NCBI GenBank assembly: GCA_039936115.1
Contig: JBDTIZ010000024.1
Span: 1 to 8,868, forward strand
Length of the DNA stretch: 8,868 nt
Reading direction: 5' to 3'
Source of the DNA: DATIJJ01 sp039936115
Lineage (GTDB): Bacteria > Pseudomonadota > Gammaproteobacteria > DSM-16500
The notes beneath the pieces were generated by a model. The model was given only the letters and a program-made list of their open reading frames with translations. It was not told the origin of the DNA and did not search any database. Made by a program: the position numbers and the translations under genes. Below, piece after piece: positions 1 to 7,535 of this stretch. Position 1 is the first letter of the stretch. Each line of letters begins with the position of its first letter.

Positions 1-393
1 GATACGTTGGTTGTCTGGAAGTTAGATCGTCTCGGGCGTTCGTTACAGCATCTAATTCAAGCAATAAAAAATTTGCATGAAAAGAAAATATTTTTCAAAA
101 GTTTGCAAGAAAGTATTGATACCACAACAAGTGGTGGAAAACTCATATTCCATATTTTTAGTTCACTTGCCGAATTTGAAAGAGATCTTATTGTTGAACG
201 TACTCAAGCAGGATTAAAAGCTGCTCGCATAAGAGGACGCATGGGTGGAAGACCGCCTATGTTGAATAAACGACAAATAACCAAACTCAAACAACATTAC
301 AAGGATGGAAATATTACAGTATCTGAAATTTGTAAAATATTTCAGGTGAGCCGTCCTACCTTTTATAATTATTTAAAAACTAGCGATGAATAA
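1..393 (+). CDS. tnpR: Tn3-family resolvase (serine recombinase), 5' end cut off by the window
   Basis: This is the C-terminal 130 codons of a small serine recombinase, which in a Tn3 transposon resolves cointegrates at the res site. The reading frame is open from base 1, so the gene starts upstream of the window, and the N-terminal part with the nucleophilic serine is not visible. Visible family signatures are KLDRLGRS (visible residues 7-14, with the two active-site arginines of the family), the IDTTTSGGKL and LAEFERDLIVERT segment (about 39-68, start of the long E helix), the GRMGGRPP linker (79-86), and a C-terminal helix-turn-helix (about 92-125, ITVSEICKIFQVSRPTFYNYL). The stop overlaps the transposase start by 8 bases, the usual co-directional tnpR-tnpA order. 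A DNA invertase of the same family is possible, but the transposase next door favours resolvase. Confidence 0.93.
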   Translation, partial: DTLVVWKLDRLGRSLQHLIQAIKNLHEKKIFFKSLQESIDTTTSGGKLIFHIFSSLAEFERDLIVERTQAGLKAARIRGRMGGRPPMLNKRQITKLKQHYKDGNITVSEICKIFQVSRPTFYNYLKTSDE

Positions 394-3218
394 AAATAAT
401 ATGGATACAGAATTCTTTGCATTGGATAGCGAGGAATTGCGATTTATCCAATCAAAGCACTTTAAAACAAAATTGCAGTTTGCTGTCATGCTCAAGTTTT
501 TCCGCATAGAAAATCGATTTCCAGATAATGGTGACTCAATTACTCCTGAGATAATTCAGCTTGTGTCTAATCAATTAGAAACAAATGCCAAATTGGCTGA
601 AAATATTGATTGGGAAAATCGCACAAGCGAACGCTTTCGCCAAGAGATACGTGATTTTTTGGGATACAGAAAAGCAGTCATTACCGATAGTGAAAAATTA
701 ATAGCTTGGCTAATAAAGGATGTATTGCCGCAAGTACCCACCGTCCCTCAATCCTGTGAGCAAGCAAATCAATTCTTTCGTGACAATAAATTAGAATCAT
801 TCACACCAAGAGAATTAGAACGATATGTACGATCAGCTTCACAAAAAGCAATTTTTCTCAACGGCCGTCAAACAACTTTCGGATGTGACAATAAATGTAT
901 TCGATAGTTTATTAGATTCTGATGGAGATGTTATTGATGATGAGGTGATCAATGATGTTAAAGATATAAAACTGCGACATCTAAAAAAAGATGTTGCTGG
1001 CGCTAAGCTTAAAAATGTAAATTGCGCGGTCGACAAACTTAATTGTATTCGCCAAATTTCTTTACCTATTAGAGGAATATTCGATACTTTTTCCAGAAAA
1101 CTTTTACAGAAATATTACATGCGTATTATGGCTGAGCTGCCAAGTAATATTAATGATCATGAGCCTGAAATACGATATGCAACAATGGCTGCATTTTGTT
1201 ATATCCGTTCACAACTAATAACTGATGACTTAGCTGACATGCTGATTCAATTAATTCATAAAATGAAGACAACTTCTGAATCAAGTCTGACTAAACAAAT
1301 TTTAGCTGAAGTAAAATGTGTTAATGGTAAATTTGATATTCTTTATACGCTTTCAAGTACAGCAGCAGCGAAACCAGGTGGAGTTATTCAACAAGAAATT
1401 TATCCTAAAGTTAGTCAAGAAACGCTACAAGATTTGGCGACTGAACTACACAATAAAGGAAAGTGGTATCAAACAAAAGTAAAAACAAAGATGCGATCAC
1501 TCTATTCACATGCACACCGAAAAGTTCTGCTGATTCTATTAGACGCTTTTGTTTTACGCACAAATAATCCAGAGTGTAAACCTCTGCTAAACGCGATTGA
1601 GTTTATAAAAGAACAAAAAAATATTGATGAAAAATATTACCCTGATTCAGAACTAGTCCTCATTAAAGGAGTCATTCCAAACGAATGGGCTCCAATGGTG
1701 GTGGAAGAAAAATCTGGTAATGCTGACTCTAAAATTGATCGAATGAATTATGAAATGGCTGTTTTAGAAGAATTGCGTAAACAACTCCGCTGTAAATCAA
1801 TATGGATTGAAGGTGCTTATCGTTTCCGAAATCCGGATGAAGATACTCCAAAAGATTTTGATACACGTCCTGAGTACTATTTCAATATGTTAAATCTCCC
1901 ATTAGATGCGAATGATTATATTGATCCGCTTAAAGAAATGCTAGACGTGCAATTGCAACAATTGAATGATACCATCCCCTCAAATAGCAAAGTCAAAATT
2001 CTTGAGCAGGATGGTGGAAAGATTAAGCTTTCACCATCAGAGCCACAAACAGAACCCTTTCAATTAAAGTCATTACAGCGAGAAATCAATCGTCGCTGGT
2101 CTACCATTAATTTAATTGATATTTTGAAAGAAGCTGATTTGCGAATAGGTTTTACTAAGCAATTTCATACGGTTGGAAGTCGAGAAGCTATTAATAGGGA
2201 TGAATTGCAGAAGCGTTTGTTGTTGTGCTTATATGCTATTGGAAGTAATACCGGACTGAAACGCATCAGTGCGGCAAACGCAGATGCAAGTGATGCTGAT
2301 CTTCGTTATATCAAAAGACGATTTATTCAGATACCTACCGTAAGAGCTGCCATAGCCGATGTAGTAAATGAAATTATTGCTATTAGAGATCCACGCATCT
2401 GGGGCGAGGCAACAATTGGTGTGGCATGTGATTCTACGCAGGTGAGCAGTTGGGATCAAAATCTCATGACAGAATGGCATACTCGTTATCGTGGACGTGG
2501 GGTCATGATTTATTGGCATGTTGATAGAAATTCTGCGTGTATTTACTCACAATTAAAAACATGTTCCTCTTCCGAAGTGGGCGCAATGATACAAGGAGTA
2601 CTCAGACATTCCACGCAAATGGATTTGAAAAAGAGTTACGCTGATACGCACGGCCAAAGCACAGTTGGATTTGGTTTCAGTCATTTGTTACATTTTGATT
2701 TACTACCAAGGCTTAAAAATCTGAACAAACAAAAATTATATTTTTCTTCAGACAAGTACAAAAATAAATATCCGAATTTAACTCCCGTTTTAAAAGATTC
2801 TATTGATTGGGATGTTATTAAAGATAATTATAATGAAGTTGTAAGATACGTTGCCGCATTAAAAACAGGCACTGCAGATGCGGATGTTCTTATTAAACGA
2901 TTCAGCAAAGACAATTACAATCATCCTGTTTATAAAGCATTGATTGAAATTGGGCGTGTCATTAAAACAATATTTTTGTGCCGTTATTTGTCATCAGAAG
3001 AATTACGAATCGAAATACATGAATCACTCAATGTTGTCGAAAGATTAAATGGCATTATGGGATTTATTTTTTATGGTAAATTAGGCGAGATATCCACCAA
3101 TAAAAAAGACGACCAAGAATTAGCTGTGGTCTCTCTGCATTTACTGCAAGTATGCATGGTGTATATAAATACGCTGATTATTCAGGGGTTCTGTGGAAGA
3201 ACCTCCAAAAGTGCTTAA
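386..3218 (+). pseudogene. tnpA: Tn3-family transposase, split by a frameshift and lacking its usual C-terminal tail
   Basis: This is the DDE transposase of a Tn3-family replicative transposon, in two frames. Part one (386-907) carries the N-terminal Tn3 domain (FFALDSEELRFI, then LQFAVMLKFFR, then FLGYR) and reaches ELERYVRSA at 836-838. Homology then continues as HKKQFFSTAVKQLSD in the next frame from 840, so removing one base near 839 restores a continuous protein of about 943 residues. In part two (open from 825 to 3218) the catalytic residues lie in VACDSTQ (Asp codon 2430), YADTHGQ (Asp codon 2643) and LNVVERLN (Glu codon 3039). Their spacing of 71 and 132 residues fits the family. After YINTLIIQ (ending at 3184) the family tail with its NPYG motif is missing, and the frame ends in an unrelated GFCGRTSKSA. 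The gene is probably inactive unless the shift is programmed or a sequencing error. Confidence 0.88.
3187..3203. repeat. Small hairpin where transposase homology ends
   Basis: GGTTCT (3187-3192) and AGAACC (3198-3203) form a perfect 6-bp stem around a 5-base loop. It sits immediately after the last recognisable transposase residues (IIQ, ending at 3184), and the bases there begin with GGGG (3185-3188). It could mark a rearrangement or insertion boundary, or be a weak hairpin. No T-tract follows, so a terminator role is doubtful. Confidence 0.35.
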
Positions 3219-3312
3219 TCTGAGTTAAACATTTTTCGTACCAAGAAAATTGGGCTATGAATGCCAACCAAGGAAAAATCAACTATCAAAAATATCTTAC
3301 TGGAGTGATAAA

Positions 3313-3341
3313 GGCGTTCAATTTAATACAAATTAAACGCC
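3313..3341. terminator. Long hairpin between convergent genes, possible terminator
   Basis: Two 12-base arms, GGCGTTCAATTT (3313-3324) and AAATTAAACGCC (3330-3341), pair with one C/A mismatch around a 5-base loop. The hairpin lies between the transposase end (3218, + strand) and the stop of the minus-strand gene (3355), 13 bases beyond the latter. Neither side has a strong T-tract, so termination is inferred from position. A recombination or operator site is an alternative. Confidence 0.45.
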
Positions 3342-3354
3342 AGATATGTACGTG

Positions 3355-4401
3355 TTATGGACGACGAACGCTGTTGCTAGTTGGAGGTGTTTCTTCTAAT
3401 GATAACGAGGAAAAACCGCGTTCTGTGCCAGTAGCAAAAGACCACATTCTTACAGTTCCCGAGCGCAGTTTTGACCCAAATCCCGCTATTTCGACCCCGT
3501 TAGTTACCGCTGGTGTTTTTGGCGCAACAAAATAGGTTAATAAACCTTGCTTGTCTTGGTTGCTAGCTGTTAGTTTTTCACATAATGAGGTGCCATCTTT
3601 TTGCGTTGTTTCAGTAATGCATTTTCCTAGTTTTTGTCCCGGCGCTAACAAAGTAACTACACTGGCTTTTGCAAAGGTGCTTGGAAGTAAGTGATAAACA
3701 TGTCCCATAAATTGAGAGATAAATTTTTGATTTTCAATTAAGCTCTTTCGTAGAATTAAATCAGAAGCATATAAATTTTTACTAGATTCGCTTGATTTTT
3801 CATCTTTAGGAAAAGATGTAACTACTAATGTCGCAGCAACTCCATTTGAATCTTCCGCTACAAATATTGCGATAGAATTTGACTTTAATTTCTTTTCAAT
3901 CATTTTTGCTTGATAGCGTTCTTCAATTTTTTTCTTCGCTACATCGTCAGATAAATCATCTCGGATATCGCATAAAGATTGTGTTTGAAATGCTGAAATT
4001 TTTCCAGCTAATATGCTAAGAGACGAATTTTTAGATTCATCAAGATAAGTTTGACACTGGAAATTTTGGGGATCTAATTTTTGAAAGTTATCTGCATTGA
4101 CAAGTTTGGTTGCTAAAGGATTAGCGCCCACAATTTTAGGTAATTGTGACGGCTGATTTTTTCTTATATAAGATGCGAATCTGCTATCTTCAGGTAGAAC
4201 AAGATAATATTTACCCGCTTCTTCCTCAATCTTATTTATTATTTTTTCATATAACGCATCAGTGTCTTTTTCAGAGGAAAGACCATCAAAGTAAACAAAC
4301 TTAGTTGCTTCTAACGTATTACAAACAATGGTAATTGTAACGTCGTCAATCTGAAAAGCCTTTTTTTGAATTGCTGGAGCTGCGTCACTATGCGAAAACA
4401 T
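3355..4401 (-). CDS. Hypothetical protein, 348 aa; weak GNAT-like features; effector candidate
   Basis: I do not recognise this protein. The chosen start is the ATG at 4399-4401, because a GAGGT ribosome binding site (4409-4413) lies 7 bases upstream. An upstream ATG at 4452 would add 17 residues with no such site. No signal peptide or membrane segment is visible. The region 177-280 has a possible GNAT pattern: strand IAIFVAEDSNGVAATLVV, strand LYASDLILR, a long helix, strand ASVVTLLA, then CEKL. The acetyl-CoA motif RxxGxG is absent, so activity is doubtful. Residues 45-62 and 150-174 look like charged helices. The last 47 residues (302-348) may come from the transposon end that begins at 3498. 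The tail includes SLSLEETPPTSNS, a Ser/Thr/Glu-rich stretch like some type IV secretion signals. It lies beside a YopJ-like gene on the same strand. Confidence 0.75.
   Translation of the reverse strand: MFSHSDAAPAIQKKAFQIDDVTITIVCNTLEATKFVYFDGLSSEKDTDALYEKIINKIEEEAGKYYLVLPEDSRFASYIRKNQPSQLPKIVGANPLATKLVNADNFQKLDPQNFQCQTYLDESKNSSLSILAGKISAFQTQSLCDIRDDLSDDVAKKKIEERYQAKMIEKKLKSNSIAIFVAEDSNGVAATLVVTSFPKDEKSSESSKNLYASDLILRKSLIENQKFISQFMGHVYHLLPSTFAKASVVTLLAPGQKLGKCITETTQKDGTSLCEKLTASNQDKQGLLTYFVAPKTPAVTNGVEIAGFGSKLRSGTVRMWSFATGTERGFSSLSLEETPPTSNSVRRP
3449..3498. mobile_element. Candidate right terminal inverted repeat of the Tn3-family transposon
   Basis: Read on the minus strand, the segment begins GGGGTCGAAATAGCGGGA at 3498, contains GGGTCAAAACTGCGC, and ends TAAG at 3449-3452. 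Tn3-family ends characteristically start GGGG and often finish TAAG over about 38-50 bases, so both boundary motifs and the length fit. The position downstream of tnpA also fits. The matching left end would lie outside the window, so no inverted partner can be compared. The 5 bases beyond it, GTTAG (3499-3503), would be one copy of the target duplication. Confidence 0.4.
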
Positions 4402-4525
4402 AAGCATTACCTCGTTATAAAAAATATAAAAATTATTTTGGCCGCGTGTCATTAACGTATTGGTTATACGGCATGTTAACTAGCAAAATTGCAGATGTAT
4501 TTTAATTTAGTTTTCAGAGTCTAAA

Positions 4526-4539
4526 AAAACGACCGTTTT
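4526..4539. promoter_or_regulatory. Palindrome just after the predicted start of transcription, possible operator
   Basis: AAAACG-AC-CGTTTT forms a perfect 6+6 palindrome with a 2-base centre. It lies about 10-22 bases downstream of the predicted transcription start of the 348-aa gene, where a bound repressor would block transcription. No specific regulator family is recognised. Confidence 0.3.
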
Positions 4540-4554
4540 AATGGACTGACCTAA

Positions 4555-4583
4555 ATTATACAAGTTTTTGCCAGAAAAGTGAA
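4555..4583 (-). promoter_or_regulatory. Sigma-70-like promoter for the 348-aa gene
   Basis: On the minus strand TTCACT (4583-4578) and a perfect TATAAT (4560-4555) are separated by 17 bases, the optimal spacing; the -35 box matches 4 of 6 consensus bases. Transcription would start near 4548 and give a leader of about 150 bases before the ATG at 4401. The promoter is inferred from sequence alone. Confidence 0.5.
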
Positions 4584-4669
4584 CAAACATTGGCTTAAGT
4601 AATGTGGCATCTTTATGCTTTTAACTAGCTAAACTTATATATCGCCTTGATTTAAAATGATAAATTCGT

Positions 4670-4684
4670 ATTCCGATAAGGAAT
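4670..4684 (-). terminator. Weak hairpin downstream of the 825-aa gene
   Basis: ATTCC and GGAAT form a 5-bp stem around a 5-base loop, about 60 bases past the stop of the YopJ-like gene. On the minus strand it is followed only by an AT-rich stretch and no solid T-tract, so it is at best a poor terminator. Confidence 0.2.
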
Positions 4685-4746
4685 TTTACTGGCAACGCCA
4701 AGTATAAGACGCCGCGACATAAACCTCTAACCATAACTGATATATA

Positions 4747-7224
4747 TTATGTATGCATTTGGGAATAAACCAAGGATGATCTATTTGAATAATCTTTAAT
4801 AAGCGCGTCACGGTCTATATAAGAAAAATTTTTACCTTTCCAGTCTCGTAAATCCGCCCCCCGTACACCGGTCGAATAAAGTTCGATAAGTGCAAATGCT
4901 TGTTGTCCATTGATCTGATTGATTTCTGCTATTGCAGCTTTTGGCGATATTTTCTGTTCCTGAATCAAATAAATCAAAGCTCTTTTATGTGCTGAATTAA
5001 AATTCCAGCCAAACTCATTATCAAAACCATCGCCAACTTTTGATTCTTGCCAAGTGAATAAATGCATTATCAAAAGACCATTATCCTTTAATTTGCTATA
5101 AGCAGATATTTGTTCGAGATTTAATTTACTCAGATCCTGAAGTGGGATACCAATTGAAACTCCCATGGCACGAGTAGGATCATTAATCGAACTCACAATT
5201 TTTATCGCCTCTTCGACTGGCATTTTACATTCGCGAATCAAATATATAAGCGCGTCGCGATGACCATAGGAGAAATAATGTTGATAGGGGCGTGACGCTG
5301 TTAAATGGTCGGCAGTTAAACCCAGTGCGCGTAATTCACACAATGCAGTAATTTCATGTTCAAACAATCCTTCTACATCTCGACGGCTAAGGCCTTTTGT
5401 AATTCCATCTAACTGACGAAAATCAAGGTCTTGCATTTCGCCCATAGCATTTTCTTCACTCATGCCAGGCAATTTCATTAATGCATGAATAGCTGGTTGA
5501 TGTGACATGCCCCATCGTTGTTCGCTTTTACCCGTACATGCAGAAAACTTAGTTTTAAAATGCTGATCTAGATGAGAATAAGCTTGAGAAGTTATTTCAT
5601 CTGATTCCCGGTTTGCATTCATCATTTTTTTAATGGGATAGTTTTTGGAAATGTTAAGAACTGCCTCAATGAGCGTGCGACGTTCAGACGAAATCTTTTT
5701 CCAATTTAATTCATATTCTAGATTATTAATCATCGAATCTAGGTGTCCAATTGCACTAAGATGTTTTATGTCTTTAGAAATAATTTCATTAATCAATCCT
5801 ATTTCAAATTCAATATCGACATAACCTGAAGTAGGGCGAGAGGAAGAAAATAAATGATACCAGCGTTTTTGCGAAGCTAAATAAGTCTTTACTTCCTTAA
5901 TGAAATCTTTAGCAACATTATTTTGCTCATTTTTATCCTTTAGTCTAGTCACCTCATAATTAGCCAAGCGGTCTTTCAGACTTTTCCTAAACTCCGCGAC
6001 TAAGCTCACAATCGGTATCGTTTTATCCGTAACAAAATGTTCCGCCGCTTTTTTTAAAATTGCATAAGTAGATTTAGTAAAATATCTTTCAGAATCTTCT
6101 ATTGAAGCAATACAAGATGTAGAACTTATTTCCATTCTTAGAGTACAGAATTGTCTAATGTCACAACCAATGAGTGATGGGTGGTAAAGATTAAGATCGG
6201 TTTTATGATTACTATAAACATTATCAATTTCTGCCAACATCTTTTGAATTAAATAATCAAATGCTTGATCTGGTCTATCTAACTTCACAGCCACATCTTG
6301 TGGAGACTGCAGAAATGTTTGGCCATTGCGGTGACTCAATATTCCATTAATTTCAGAATCAGAATAATCTGTTAATACTTTTTTCACGTCTTGTTTTTCT
6401 TTTTCTCGTATAGATTCGATGGTTTTATTCGATTTTTTTATTTTCCCACCAGATTCTACTCTATCTTCACCCTTAATCGCATTTAACGAAAATAATCCAA
6501 AGCCATCGAACCTAGAAGTAATCACGCGGTGTTTGAGTCCTAAAGGAAAACTTTGTAAAACATCTAAAGATTGGGTAGTAGCAAATAAACAAGCTAATTC
6601 TTCAGGGCAATTATCAGGGTTAATTTTGAAATAGGTATCAGGATTTGATTTAGTCCCTTTTAATCCAGCTGATCTTAAAATATTAAAAAGATCAAGCGTA
6701 GCCAACGTAGATAAATGATCGATAGTACAAAATGCACAACTTACTTGATCAAATTGTAGTTGACGTGGTTTTTCTACCATTTGTATTTTAGCTTCTGTAT
6801 CAGATTTAGCTTCCTGACTACTAACTATATAATCCGGAAAATAAACATAGGTTTTTGTCTTAGAAAAGAATTTATTAAAAGCAATATCAATATTTTTATA
6901 AGCCTCAATAACATTAGCTGCATCTAGGATAAATAAGAGAGGCATTTGATTTTCTATCTGAATATCACAAGCAGTCCAGTGCACACCCGATTTAATAGCT
7001 AACTGAAAGCGCATGCCATTAACTAAATGAACCTGACTTCTGAGTGTTGTTAAAAAATGAATTAATTCATCTTCTTTTTCTTCTGCGCCACGATCAAGCA
7101 CAACATAATTAAAAGGTATTCCTATTTTAGATAATGCACTTTTCTTTGCAGCAAGTGCTAGAGTAACGCATTCTTTACCCCATAATTTATCATTTACTTG
7201 AGCGCTGATTAATCTATTATTCAT
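4747..7224 (-). CDS. YopJ-like (C55/CE clan) acetyltransferase or protease with C-terminal helical repeats; predicted effector
   Basis: The N-terminal domain (about 1-190) has the YopJ-family layout. His82 lies in SGVHWTACDI, Asp101 in LLFILDAAN 19 residues later (the YopJ spacing), and LQFDQVSCAFCTIDHL carries Gln157 and nucleophile candidate Cys163, 6 residues apart as in YopJ. Known members enter host cells through secretion systems and acetylate Ser/Thr/Lys of signalling proteins; some are proteases. Residues 263-283 and 400-530 are charged and helical. From about 575 to 810 there are degenerate helical repeats with an ALIYLIxExK...AIxxIxxIN core and a GL...HL..W turn. At 825 residues it is far longer than typical YopJ members (roughly 290-400). 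The ATG at 7224 is the only plausible start, with a weak ribosome binding site. There is no signal peptide or membrane segment. The PmrA-like box upstream supports an effector role. The exact substrate and activity cannot be told. Confidence 0.85.
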   Translation of the reverse strand: MNNRLISAQVNDKLWGKECVTLALAAKKSALSKIGIPFNYVVLDRGAEEKEDELIHFLTTLRSQVHLVNGMRFQLAIKSGVHWTACDIQIENQMPLLFILDAANVIEAYKNIDIAFNKFFSKTKTYVYFPDYIVSSQEAKSDTEAKIQMVEKPRQLQFDQVSCAFCTIDHLSTLATLDLFNILRSAGLKGTKSNPDTYFKINPDNCPEELACLFATTQSLDVLQSFPLGLKHRVITSRFDGFGLFSLNAIKGEDRVESGGKIKKSNKTIESIREKEKQDVKKVLTDYSDSEINGILSHRNGQTFLQSPQDVAVKLDRPDQAFDYLIQKMLAEIDNVYSNHKTDLNLYHPSLIGCDIRQFCTLRMEISSTSCIASIEDSERYFTKSTYAILKKAAEHFVTDKTIPIVSLVAEFRKSLKDRLANYEVTRLKDKNEQNNVAKDFIKEVKTYLASQKRWYHLFSSSRPTSGYVDIEFEIGLINEIISKDIKHLSAIGHLDSMINNLEYELNWKKISSERRTLIEAVLNISKNYPIKKMMNANRESDEITSQAYSHLDQHFKTKFSACTGKSEQRWGMSHQPAIHALMKLPGMSEENAMGEMQDLDFRQLDGITKGLSRRDVEGLFEHEITALCELRALGLTADHLTASRPYQHYFSYGHRDALIYLIRECKMPVEEAIKIVSSINDPTRAMGVSIGIPLQDLSKLNLEQISAYSKLKDNGLLIMHLFTWQESKVGDGFDNEFGWNFNSAHKRALIYLIQEQKISPKAAIAEINQINGQQAFALIELYSTGVRGADLRDWKGKNFSYIDRDALIKDYSNRSSLVYSQMHT
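4770..5500 (-). repeat. Degenerate alpha-helical repeats in the C-terminus of the YopJ-like protein
   Basis: Protein-level repeats cover about residues 575-817. Matching cores are HRDALIYLIRECKMPVEEAI (655-674) and HKRALIYLIQEQKISPKAAI (746-765). Matching turns are LRALGLTADHL (631-641), LKDNGLLIMHLFTW (712-725) and LYSTGVRGADLRDW (782-795). A weaker first unit is HALMKLPGMSEENAMGEM (580-597), and a last partial unit is IDRDALIKDY (803-812). The spacing varies, so the array is irregular. Such solenoid repeats usually bind proteins and may select the target. Confidence 0.7.
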
Positions 7225-7260
7225 AAAGTTAGGTATTAGTTTTTTGTGAGAAGTTTGCTA

Positions 7261-7266
7261 ATTATA
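7261..7266 (-). promoter_or_regulatory. -10 box of the YopJ-like gene
   Basis: A perfect TATAAT on the minus strand lies 7 bases downstream of the PmrA-like box and 36 bases before the ATG at 7224. This is the arrangement expected of a class II activator that overlaps a missing -35 element. The predicted leader is about 30 bases. Confidence 0.6.
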
Positions 7267-7273
7267 TAAAAAC

Positions 7274-7293
7274 TTTATTAAGACAGTATTAAG
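7274..7293 (-). promoter_or_regulatory. PmrA-box-like tandem element upstream of the YopJ-like gene
   Basis: On the minus strand the sequence is CTTAATACT, GT, CTTAATAAA: two direct repeats 11 bases apart. The published Legionella PmrA site is cTTAATatT, two bases, cTTAATatT; the repeats here match 8 and 7 of 9 positions with exact spacing. In Legionella and Coxiella this response regulator activates type IV secretion and effector genes. Binding is inferred. No comparable tandem element was seen before the other genes. Confidence 0.65.
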
Positions 7294-7334
7294 AGTATTA
7301 GGCGGGTTTGGTCTCCGAATTGAGCCAGAACAAC

Positions 7335-7354
7335 TTACCGAACGGAGGCGGTAA
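7335..7354 (+). promoter_or_regulatory. Hairpin presenting the GGAGG ribosome binding site in its loop, possible CsrA site
   Basis: TTACCG (7335-7340) and CGGTAA (7349-7354) form a perfect 6-bp stem around the loop AACGGAGG. The loop contains both the strong Shine-Dalgarno sequence of the ORF starting at 7357 and an ANGGA motif. CsrA/RsmA proteins are known to bind GGA in hairpin loops at ribosome binding sites, so translational control is plausible. Whether this stretch is transcribed is not shown. Confidence 0.4.
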
Positions 7355-7356
7355 TT

Positions 7357-7425
7357 ATGGAGCAAATGACAATGCAAACATATACTAAGGTCTTGAAATC
7401 ACGCTATTTATTTGCGATGGATTGA
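7357..7425 (+). CDS. Small ORF, 22 aa, unknown
   Basis: A 22-residue peptide starting MEQMTMQTYTKVLKSRYL, with a strong GGAGG site ending 8 bases before the ATG. Nothing in it is recognised. The reading continues past the TGA for 11 more codons (IQLFLHIPEYR), so it may be the broken 5' end of a longer gene, perhaps from a mobile element. No clear promoter is seen. It points away from the YopJ-like gene. Confidence 0.3.
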   Translation: MEQMTMQTYTKVLKSRYLFAMD

Positions 7426-7503
7426 ATTCAACTTTTTCTTCATATTCCCGAGTACAGGTAAAACAATACCCGTCTACAAAATAAATTGTTAAAGAAATTT
7501 TAC

Positions 7504-7519
7504 ATGACAAAATTGTCAT
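7504..7519. promoter_or_regulatory. 16-base palindrome upstream of the extended -10 promoter
   Basis: ATGACAA (7504-7510) and TTGTCAT (7513-7519) form perfect 7-base arms around AA. It lies about 30-45 bases upstream of the -10 element at 7550-7558, a position suitable for an activator or upstream operator. No regulator family is recognised. Confidence 0.35.
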
Positions 7520-7535
7520 TTCATTGCCATCATTT

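Larger units (their letters stand above)
4402..4746. other. Intergenic region between the two minus-strand genes
   Basis: This 345-base stretch holds, from right to left, a weak hairpin after the 825-aa gene (4670-4684), the TTCACT/TATAAT promoter, the AAAACG palindrome and the ribosome binding site of the 348-aa gene. The separate promoter suggests the two genes are not a tight operon. A 27-codon minus-strand ORF (4507-4590) has no ribosome binding site and contains the -10 box, so it was not called. Nothing else is recognisable. Confidence 0.6.

Noticed and set aside
2229..2519. Antisense ORF of 96 codons within the transposase
   Set aside because: It is opposite the conserved catalytic region of the transposase and is explained as a shadow frame.
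3257..3535. Plus-strand ORF of 92 codons overlapping the end of the 348-aa gene
   Set aside because: It has no good ribosome binding site, overlaps a longer supported gene on the other strand, and spans the predicted hairpin and candidate transposon end.
4507..4590. Minus-strand 27-codon ORF in the intergenic region
   Set aside because: It has no Shine-Dalgarno sequence, and the predicted promoter -35 and -10 boxes lie inside it, so its start would not be transcribed from that promoter.
4540..4590. TGGACTGACC stretch resembling the end of an IS3-type insertion sequence
   Set aside because: The similarity is short and from memory only, with no partner repeat and no transposase remnant nearby.
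6419..6634. Plus-strand ORF of 71 codons within the YopJ-like gene
   Set aside because: It has no ribosome binding site or promoter and lies wholly opposite a well-supported gene.
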